From: JBGTFE01 sp049799955
GTDB lineage: Bacteria > Acidobacteriota > Blastocatellia > Pyrinomonadales > Pyrinomonadaceae
Assembly (NCBI GenBank): GCA_049799955.1
Contig: JBARIW010000065.1
Span: forward strand, 1 to 64,000
Length of the DNA stretch: 64,000 nucleotides
Direction of reading: 5' to 3'
Shown piece by piece: positions 58,147 to 64,000 of the stretch. The translations under genes were made by a program, and so were the position numbers. Below the pieces are notes generated by a model, which made no database searches, was not told where the DNA came from, and worked only from the letters and a program-made list of their open reading frames with translations. The first letter of the stretch is position 1. Every line of letters begins with the position of its first letter.

Positions 58147-58413
58147 ATGACTACACTTCTGTGGCTATGGGCATTAACCGGAGGAGGCATTGCTACCTCA
58201 ATCATGATACGCATTTGGCTGCCCCGTCCCGTGCCTATTATCAAATACTTTAGCATCCTTATCGCCGGAATCGTCGGCGGCGTCGTTGGCGGATACCTTG
58301 TGCATAACTCGGCAAGTGATCCGATGCCGGGAATTGTGGCAGCACTAGCCGGGGGACTTATTCTCTCTGGCGGCGTAGCGTTGTTTGGCAGTGGAGTCGG
58401 CAACGCTGGTTAG
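58147..58413 (+). CDS. Small two-helix membrane protein
   Basis: The 88-residue product has two to three hydrophobic stretches (LWLWALTGGGIATSIMI, YFSILIAGIVGGVVGGYL and a Gly-rich C-terminus GIVAALAGGLILSGGVALF). No family recognised. AAAGGAG precedes the start at six bases. It lies divergent from the integrase remnant and has GTTAGAC after the stop, which resembles a recombination core but is not proof. Cassette-like membrane ORFs are common in integrons. Confidence 0.55.
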   Translation: MTTLLWLWALTGGGIATSIMIRIWLPRPVPIIKYFSILIAGIVGGVVGGYLVHNSASDPMPGIVAALAGGLILSGGVALFGSGVGNAG

Positions 58414-58625
58414 ACGTTAGTTTTGTTTTTCAAATCAGGACAAAGATTTGCTTATTATCAAGCAGTTTGGCAACATCGGAATTCTGAGTCCAAGAGAGTT
58501 TTCCGACCAGGAAAAAACCGATTAGAATCCAAATCGCCGCCGAACAAGTCATTGTAACGGAGCGCGGGTCAGCGCGGCTTTCATCCGACAACCTGGATGT
58601 TTGATGCGCCCGCTGAATTCCAGCG

Positions 58626-59714
58626 TCAGGCATTTTTCTGTGCGAAATCCTTCATAAATTCAACCAGTTTTTCAACGCCTTGGCGCGGGAAAGCGTTGTA
58701 AATCGAGGCGCGGATGCCGCCGACCGAGCGATGACCTTTCAAACCGTCGAGACCTTGCGCCGTTGCTTCCGAGCAGAATTGTTTTTCGAGTTCTTCCGAG
58801 GGCAGACGATAGGTTACGTTCATCAGCGAACGCGCCGATTTTTCGGCGTGTCCGATGTAATAACCGTCGCTCGCGTCGATTGCGTCGTATAAAATGCCCG
58901 CTTTTTCTTCGTTGAGCTTTTCCATCGAAGTCAAGCCGCCTTTTTCTCTGAGCCAGTCGCAGACGAGGCTGATGATGTAAATTCCCCACGTGTTCGGCGT
59001 GTTCAGCATCGAATCGTTTTCGGCAATCAGGCGATAATCGAGCATCGAATGTTGATTTTCGGGAACTTTCGCGATTAAATCGTCGCGGATAATTACCAAA
59101 GTTACGCCCGAAGGTCCGATGTTTTTCTGCGCGCCGCAATAAATCAGCGCGTGTTTTGAAACGTCAATCGGTTTTGAAAGAATGTTTGACGAAGCGTCGC
59201 AGATAACGGGAATTCCGCCGCCGTCGAGGTCGTATTTGTATTCGACGCCTTCGATTGTTTCGTTTGAAGTGTAATGAACGTATTCGGCATTCTCGCTGAA
59301 ATTCAGCTCGTCCTGATTTGGGACGGATTTGAAGTTCGAGTCGGCGGACGAAAAAATCGTTTTCGCGTCGCCGCATCGTTTTGCCTCTTTTATCGCTTTT
59401 TTGCCCCAAGTTCCGGTGATAACGTAATCAGCCGTTCGATGCGCTCCGAGAAAATTCATCGGAATCATCGAAAACTGCAAAGATGCGCCGCCTTGCAGAA
59501 ACAGGATTTTATAGTTTTCGGGAACATTCAGAAGCTCGCGCAATCCGCGTTCCGCCTTGTGCAGAATCGGCTCGAAATGCTTTGAGCGATGGCTGACTTC
59601 CATCACGCTCATCCCGATTCCGCCGAGCGAAATCATCTCGCTCTGCGCTTTTTCCAGAACCGATAAAGGCAAACAAGCCGGTCCCGCGCTGAAATTGTAA
59701 ATTCTTTCGGTCAT
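58626..59714 (-). CDS. serC: Phosphoserine aminotransferase SerC
   Basis: It makes 3-phosphoserine from 3-phosphohydroxypyruvate and glutamate, and acts in pyridoxal synthesis. The 362-residue product has FSAGPACLPLSVL at the start, FLQGGASLQFSMIPMN and the PLP lysine in YCGAQKNIGPSG (Lys197). The C-terminal GLKGHRSVGGIRASIYNAF is typical. Full length. A tandem-unit element lies upstream at 59731. Confidence 0.95.
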   Translation of the reverse strand: MTERIYNFSAGPACLPLSVLEKAQSEMISLGGIGMSVMEVSHRSKHFEPILHKAERGLRELLNVPENYKILFLQGGASLQFSMIPMNFLGAHRTADYVITGTWGKKAIKEAKRCGDAKTIFSSADSNFKSVPNQDELNFSENAEYVHYTSNETIEGVEYKYDLDGGGIPVICDASSNILSKPIDVSKHALIYCGAQKNIGPSGVTLVIIRDDLIAKVPENQHSMLDYRLIAENDSMLNTPNTWGIYIISLVCDWLREKGGLTSMEKLNEEKAGILYDAIDASDGYYIGHAEKSARSLMNVTYRLPSEELEKQFCSEATAQGLDGLKGHRSVGGIRASIYNAFPRQGVEKLVEFMKDFAQKNA

Positions 59715-59730
59715 TTTTTCTCCTCTAGAT

Positions 59731-59788
59731 AAAAAGCGAGCAGTTTGTCTTTTTTCTTTACCGCTTACTGCTCACCGCTCGCTGCTTA
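59731..59788. repeat. Partial tandem-heptad element, unit ccgctta/ctgctca
   Basis: Four heptads (59761-59788) face a short left copy agcgagcag (59735-59743). This appears to be a decayed or unequal member of the same repeat family. It lies upstream of serC. Confidence 0.6.
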
Positions 59789-59962
59789 TTAAAATAACAC
59801 AGCCGAAAAGTTTAATAAATTTACGGAAATGAACTTTCCCGCTTCAAAAAAGTGCAAGGCTTGGAGTAAAATGATGATAATTAACAACTCTTTTTTTTTC
59901 AAAAGCATCTTAAAGAGGCGTTTCCGAAATACATATCAAAAGACGAGTTTGGAGGATTATTA

Positions 59963-61303
59963 ATGTTTCGTAAAAATTATTTTACATTTCTTTTAGCAAC
60001 AGCTTTATTTTTAATCGGCAGTGTCGCCGCTTTTGCTCAAACCGCGCCGATTTCCGGTAAGGTTGAAGTTAAAAAAGCCGACGGAACGACCGCTCCGGTT
60101 GCCGGCGCGCTGGTTCAGGTTTACCGTCTCGACCAGAAAACAAAACTGCCTTCGGATAAAACCGGCAAAAAAGGCGATTTTGCGTTTGCGGGATTGCCGC
60201 TCGGCGCGCGATATATTTTATCGGTCAGCGGACCGGGCATCTCGCCCTTGATTTATCCGAATGTTCCGGCGGGCGCGGACAATTTTACAATTACCGTTTC
60301 CGAAGGCGACGGCAAAGTGTTTACCGAAGAAGAAATAAGACAGGCGATTGCCAATAAATCAAGCAATTCGACTTCAACCGAAACCCCAAAAAACACTGAA
60401 CCGACCGCAGATGAAAAAAAGGCGCAGGCTGAACGCGAAAAACAAATTGCCGACTATAATTCCAAGAAGAAAAAGGCTGAAAGTAATTTTGCGCTCGTCA
60501 ACACGGTCTTAAAAGAAGGCGACGCGGCTTTTAAGGCGGGAAATTACGATCTTGCGATTACCAAATTTAACGAAGGAATCGATGCCGACCCGGATTTCGC
60601 GGGAAGCGCGCCGGTTCTTCTCAACTATAAAGGCTCGGCTTTAAATAAAAGAGGAACCGATACATATAATAAATCGCTGAAAGCCGATGAAGCGACCAAA
60701 ACAGCCGCCAGAGAATCGGTCAAAAAAGATTATGAAGAATCGGTTGCCGCTTCGAACAAAGCTCTCGAAATCCTGAAAACCGCGACCTCGACGGACGCCA
60801 ACGTTCAAAAGGGTTATGAATCGCAGAAACTTTCCGCGCTGACAAATCGAAAAGAATCTTATCGTTTGATGTCCAAAACCGGCGTTGAGCGCACCAAAGG
60901 TAAAGAGGCATTGACCGCTTATCAGGAATATATGGCTGTCGAAACCGACGCCAAGTTAAAAACGGACGCTCAATATGAATTGGCGACAACGCTCCAGAAT
61001 TCGGATGAATTCGAAATGTCCGTTGCCGAGTTCGAGAAAATTTTAGCGGCTGACCCTAACAACGTCGATGCGCTCGCGGGTATCGGTCTGAGTCTTGTCA
61101 ACGTCGGTTACGTAAATATGGAAAAAGATGAGGCGAAAGGTAAAGCGCAGCTTCAGCAAGCCGCCAATTATCTGCAAAAATTCGTAGATACGGCTCCCGC
61201 AACGCACCCTTACAAAGAAGAAGCAAAAGGCATTATCACAACGCTTAAGAGCCAGCAAAATCTGACTCCGCAAAAAATTACCACGACTAAAAAGAAACAA
61301 TAG
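59963..61303 (+). CDS. Secreted TPR protein with carboxypeptidase-regulatory-like domain
   Basis: The 446-residue product has a signal peptide (FLLATALFLIGSVAAFAQ), a carboxypeptidase-regulatory-like sandwich (about 28-115, PISGKVEVKKADGT to YPNVPAGADNFT), a Lys/Glu-rich coiled coil (about 130-175) and TPR repeats (about 190-430). It shares this plan with the protein at 85. GGAGG lies at 59951-59955. It precedes pilB on the same strand but a terminator at 61328 separates them. It probably scaffolds an envelope complex. Confidence 0.78.
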   Translation: MFRKNYFTFLLATALFLIGSVAAFAQTAPISGKVEVKKADGTTAPVAGALVQVYRLDQKTKLPSDKTGKKGDFAFAGLPLGARYILSVSGPGISPLIYPNVPAGADNFTITVSEGDGKVFTEEEIRQAIANKSSNSTSTETPKNTEPTADEKKAQAEREKQIADYNSKKKKAESNFALVNTVLKEGDAAFKAGNYDLAITKFNEGIDADPDFAGSAPVLLNYKGSALNKRGTDTYNKSLKADEATKTAARESVKKDYEESVAASNKALEILKTATSTDANVQKGYESQKLSALTNRKESYRLMSKTGVERTKGKEALTAYQEYMAVETDAKLKTDAQYELATTLQNSDEFEMSVAEFEKILAADPNNVDALAGIGLSLVNVGYVNMEKDEAKGKAQLQQAANYLQKFVDTAPATHPYKEEAKGIITTLKSQQNLTPQKITTTKKKQ

Positions 61304-61327
61304 CTTTACTTTTAAGGTTTAGCCGAG

Positions 61328-61369
61328 AAAATGTCGCAGCCGGAAATTGATTCCCGGCTGCGACATTTT
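61328..61369 (+). terminator. Intrinsic terminator after the TPR gene
   Basis: A perfect 16-bp stem (61328-61343 with 61354-61369) with a GC-rich core is followed by a T-rich run (TTTTTCTTTT). The loop is 10 bases. Confidence 0.9.
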
Positions 61370-61430
61370 TCTTTTAAAATCCAAATCAATTCATTTTGAC
61401 CAGTTTCCGCTCATTTTGAAAAAGAATTCC

Positions 61431-61459
61431 TTGACAGTTTTGAGTTAAACATTTATGAT
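61431..61459 (+). promoter_or_regulatory. Strong sigma-70-type promoter for pilB
   Basis: TTGACA at 61431-61436 and TATGAT at 61454-61459 with exactly 17 bases between. It lies 110 bases upstream of the pilB start. Confidence 0.75.
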
Positions 61460-61569
61460 TGTAAATCAACGATGTTTAATCGTCGTTGCTCGTTTCTCAC
61501 AAAGACAGAATCCGCTTCTGAAATTTTCTTACAAAAGTGTTTAATTACGGAACATTTTCGAATAAATAA

Positions 61570-63423
61570 ATGTCAGCAAAACTTGGGGAAATCCTTGTCC
61601 GCGAAAACCTTATAACTTCGCAGCAACTGCGTGAAGCGCTGGAATACCAGCGCAGCAGCGGCGGACGCCTCGGCTCTAATCTCGTCAAGCTCGGAATAAT
61701 TTCTGACGACGTGATTACCGCCGTTTTGTCGCGTCAGTACGGCGTTCCTTCGATAAATCTGGAGCTTTTCCAGATTGAAGATGAAACCATCAAATTAATT
61801 TCTCACGAAGTCGCGCTCAAATATTCGGTTCTGCCGATTTCCAAAGTCGGCGCGACTCTGACGCTGGCGATGGCTGACCCGACCAATGTTTTTGCGATGG
61901 ACGACATCAAGTTTATGACCGGGCTGAATGTCGAGCCGGTTATCGCTTCGGAAGCCTCGCTGCAAATTGCCATCGGAAAATATTACAGTTCGTCGAAGAA
62001 AATAGACATTTTCGATTTTGCCGCGATTGGCGATATCGAAAGAAACGGGCGACCGCAATCGAAAAACGGCAACGGAAATGGTAACGGGAACGGCTCAAAA
62101 CCGGCAGTGAAAGGTAATGAAAGGCTGGTCGATTCGGATTTGACCGTTTCGCTCGACCGTTTCCAGTTTGATAATGCCAGCGCCGAAGAATTCGAGTTAA
62201 TCGAAGAAAACGAGGAAATCGACCTCGCCCAGCTCGCCATCGCCAGCGAGGACGCACCCGTCGTTCGTCTAGTCAACGTTTTGCTCGTCGATTCGCTTCG
62301 TCGCGGCGCATCCGACATACACGTCGAGCCGTATGAAAAAGATTTTCGCATCCGTTTCCGCATCGACGGCGTTTTGTATGACGTTATGCATCCGCCGATG
62401 AAGATGCGCGACGCGCTGCTTTCGCGTCTGAAAATTATGGCGAAGCTCGATATTTCCGAGAAACGCCTGCCGCAGGACGGACGCATCAAGATTAAAGTTA
62501 AGATTGACAATCGCTCGCGCGAACTAGATTTCCGCGTTTCCAGCCTTCCGACGCTTTTCGGCGAAAAAATCGTGCTTCGTCTGCTTGATAAAGACAAGCT
62601 GATGCTCGATATGACCAAGCTCGGTTTCGAGCCGCAGGCGCTGGAAATTTTCAAGCGCAACATTGCCAAACCTTACGGAATGGTTCTCGTAACGGGTCCG
62701 ACCGGCTCGGGTAAAACCAACACGCTCTATTCCGCGCTTCAGGCGCTGAACACGCCGGAAACGAATATTATGACGGCGGAAGACCCGGTCGAATTCAACC
62801 TGCCCGGCATCAACCAGGTGCAGATGAAGGAACAAATCGGCTTAAACTTTGCCGCCGCGCTTCGTTCATTTTTGCGTCAGGACCCGAATATCATCCTCGT
62901 CGGCGAAATCCGCGACTTTGAAACGGCGGAAATCGCCATCAAAGCCGCGCTGACCGGACACATGGTTTTATCGACCCTGCACACGAACGACGCGCCTTCG
63001 ACCATTTCGCGTATGGTCAATATGGGCATCGAGCCGTTTCTGGTCGCCACATCGGTCAATATTATTCAGGCGCAGAGACTTATTCGCCGCGTTTGCAGCA
63101 ACTGCAAAGAAGAGCATAAAGTTCCCGTCGAAGCATTTATCGAAATCGGTTTCGAGCCGGAAGAAGCGCAGACTCTAAAAGCCTACAAAGGCGCGGGCTG
63201 CACGACCTGCAACGGAACGGGTTATAAAGGCAGAGTCGGACTTTACGAAGTAATGGAAATAACGGACGAGCTGCGCGAGCTTATCATCATCGGCGCGAGC
63301 GCGATTGAGCTCAGAAGAAAGGCAATCGAATGCGGAATGATTACGCTGCGCGGTTCGGGTTTGTATAAATTACGCGAAGGAATTACGACGATTGAGGAAG
63401 TGGTCAAGGAAACGGTTTTATAA
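61570..63423 (+). CDS. pilB: Type IV pilus assembly ATPase PilB
   Basis: PilB powers pilin polymerisation at the inner membrane. The 617-residue product has the GspE/PilB N-domain (ENLITSQQLREALEYQRSS), then a linker with Asn/Gly repeats at about 160-180. The ATPase domain has Walker A GPTGSGKTNTLY (about 376-383), Asp box EDPVEF and Walker B ILVGEIRD. A zinc-binding pair CSNCKEEH (about 510) and CTTCNGTGYKGR (about 544) is normal for PilB. Its own promoter is strong. The next gene may be co-transcribed. Confidence 0.93.
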   Translation: MSAKLGEILVRENLITSQQLREALEYQRSSGGRLGSNLVKLGIISDDVITAVLSRQYGVPSINLELFQIEDETIKLISHEVALKYSVLPISKVGATLTLAMADPTNVFAMDDIKFMTGLNVEPVIASEASLQIAIGKYYSSSKKIDIFDFAAIGDIERNGRPQSKNGNGNGNGNGSKPAVKGNERLVDSDLTVSLDRFQFDNASAEEFELIEENEEIDLAQLAIASEDAPVVRLVNVLLVDSLRRGASDIHVEPYEKDFRIRFRIDGVLYDVMHPPMKMRDALLSRLKIMAKLDISEKRLPQDGRIKIKVKIDNRSRELDFRVSSLPTLFGEKIVLRLLDKDKLMLDMTKLGFEPQALEIFKRNIAKPYGMVLVTGPTGSGKTNTLYSALQALNTPETNIMTAEDPVEFNLPGINQVQMKEQIGLNFAAALRSFLRQDPNIILVGEIRDFETAEIAIKAALTGHMVLSTLHTNDAPSTISRMVNMGIEPFLVATSVNIIQAQRLIRRVCSNCKEEHKVPVEAFIEIGFEPEEAQTLKAYKGAGCTTCNGTGYKGRVGLYEVMEITDELRELIIIGASAIELRRKAIECGMITLRGSGLYKLREGITTIEEVVKETVL

Positions 63424-63436
63424 GGAAGGAAAAAGT

Positions 63437-64000
63437 ATGTTGCGAGCAATAGCATTATCATTGGCTTTACTGATTGGACTTGGGACGATTATCCCTTTGA
63501 CGACCGACTATGTTGAAGCCGGCGCGAAAAAACAAAAGAAAAAGAAAAAACAGGTAAAGTATAAAAAATATTCGAAAAAATGGTGGCGCGCATATCGAGC
63601 GAGAATGCAGCGCAAACAGGCTTTAATCAAACGCAAACGCGCGATGCTCGCACGACAGATTCTGCTTTCCAGAGACAATGACGTGAAACAGGCTACGGAA
63701 GCAAGCCAGAACTCGAAAAATAAAGCCGCACAGAATTTAACCGTTGCCGATTCGACACCGGCAGTTTTGCCTTCGGGCGAAACTGCGCCGAAAGGCTGGA
63801 AATCCGGCTCGGTTTCCGGCAGCGAGCTTCAGTTCCGCGTTGACGACGACACGGGAGCGCAAATCGGCTCGGCTTCGATTTCGGTCGTCGGTCCGGCAGC
63901 GAGCGCGGACAGCGGCAACGGGCGAATCAAAACAGTCGGCGGCGTTCCGACCAATTCGCTGCGAAGCACCGTCATTGACCGGATGATTAAGGAAAACGGT
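63437..64000 (+). CDS. Secreted basic protein, truncated by window end
   Basis: The ORF continues past the window. The N-terminal signal (AIALSLALLIGLGTIIPL) is followed by a Lys-rich stretch (KKQKKKKKQVKYKKYSKK) and then a basic helix and a beta-rich part (ELQFRVDDDTGAQIGSA and SISVVGPAA). It starts 13 bases after the pilB stop, so it may share the pilB transcript. No family is certain. A secreted envelope or pilus-linked function is inference. Confidence 0.65.
   Translation, partial: MLRAIALSLALLIGLGTIIPLTTDYVEAGAKKQKKKKKQVKYKKYSKKWWRAYRARMQRKQALIKRKRAMLARQILLSRDNDVKQATEASQNSKNKAAQNLTVADSTPAVLPSGETAPKGWKSGSVSGSELQFRVDDDTGAQIGSASISVVGPAASADSGNGRIKTVGGVPTNSLRSTVIDRMIKENG

Noticed and set aside
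58409..58415. attC core GTTAGAC after the small membrane ORF
   Set aside because: The orientation relative to the ORF is that of the far end of an attC and no matching RYYYAAC arm was found, so it is not claimed.
58430..58633. 67-residue minus-strand ORF beside serC
   Set aside because: It has no ribosome site, no recognisable domain and overlaps the end of serC; random open frame likely.
1..64000. tRNA or rRNA genes
   Set aside because: No cloverleaf or rRNA core sequence was recognised by eye; a covariance search was not possible here.

Overview
The window is bacterial chromosome with about 60 genes on both strands and no rRNA, tRNA, CRISPR array or intact insertion sequence that I could see. 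Gene content points to an Acidobacteriota of the Blastocatellia/Pyrinomonadaceae type: TPR proteins with a carboxypeptidase-regulatory-like domain, a MoxR/DUF4350/DUF4129 cluster, a DUF4394 plus FG-GAP protein, DUF2277, DUF4331 and an amylo-alpha-1,6-glucosidase. This placement is inference from family content; no marker gene was searched.

Layout. 1-5.5 kb: a TPR protein, mnmA, a PadR regulator with an AT-rich membrane gene, a Tat-exported SGNH hydrolase and a ceramidase-like membrane protein. 5.7-13.5 kb: a zinc-ribbon/SH3 protein, then a minus-strand cluster (an NtrC-type regulator, membrane protein, DUF4129, DUF4350, TauE/SafE, MoxR). 13.7-24.7 kb: DUF72, AI-2E transporter, a lipoprotein with a GT-C-like membrane protein, a hydrolase, a thioesterase, truA, a ferredoxin, a toxin-like metallopeptidase, then nickel superoxide dismutase with two maturation proteases and lipA. 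24.7-36.1 kb: accessory region with a beta-trefoil-like protein, unknown proteins, an M15-like peptidase, DUF2259, a choloylglycine-hydrolase-family enzyme, an FHA protein, a 1074-residue VWA protein, a DUF4160/DUF2442 pair and a PAAR-like protein. 36.1-46.1 kb: debranching enzyme, two nickel/cobalt permeases, TPR lipoprotein, DUF4331 and DUF4394 proteins. 46.4-57.8 kb: lepA, a frameshifted PIN toxin with its antitoxin, DUF2277, an esterase, a 5'-nucleotidase, tryptophan 2,3-dioxygenase, an AT-rich GTPase/membrane pair, a cold-shock protein and selA. 57.8-64 kb: a truncated integron-type integrase beside a small membrane ORF, serC, a TPR protein, pilB and the start of another secreted protein.

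The most striking structure is not a gene. About nineteen intergenic sites carry inverted repeats whose arms are tandem copies of a short unit, usually 7 bp. The unit differs from site to site (agatgtc, atttatc, aattgat, gtgatac, agtgaac, gtccttt and others) but the architecture is constant. Several arms contain the stop codons of the flanking genes, and one supplies the likely ribosome binding site and N-terminal codons of the DUF4129 gene. Tandem units of the same kind also lie inside four reading frames (DUF72, FHA, VWA, debranching enzyme). The units I checked inside genes lack stop codons, while nearly all the intergenic ones contain TAA or TGA. Because 7 is not a multiple of 3, a few copies put a stop in every frame.

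Nickel recurs: nickel SOD with two SodX-like proteases at 22.5-23.7 kb and a permease pair at 38.3-40.5 kb. Visibly AT-rich genes (2681-3472, 34509-34934, 53825-55173) look acquired relative to their neighbours.
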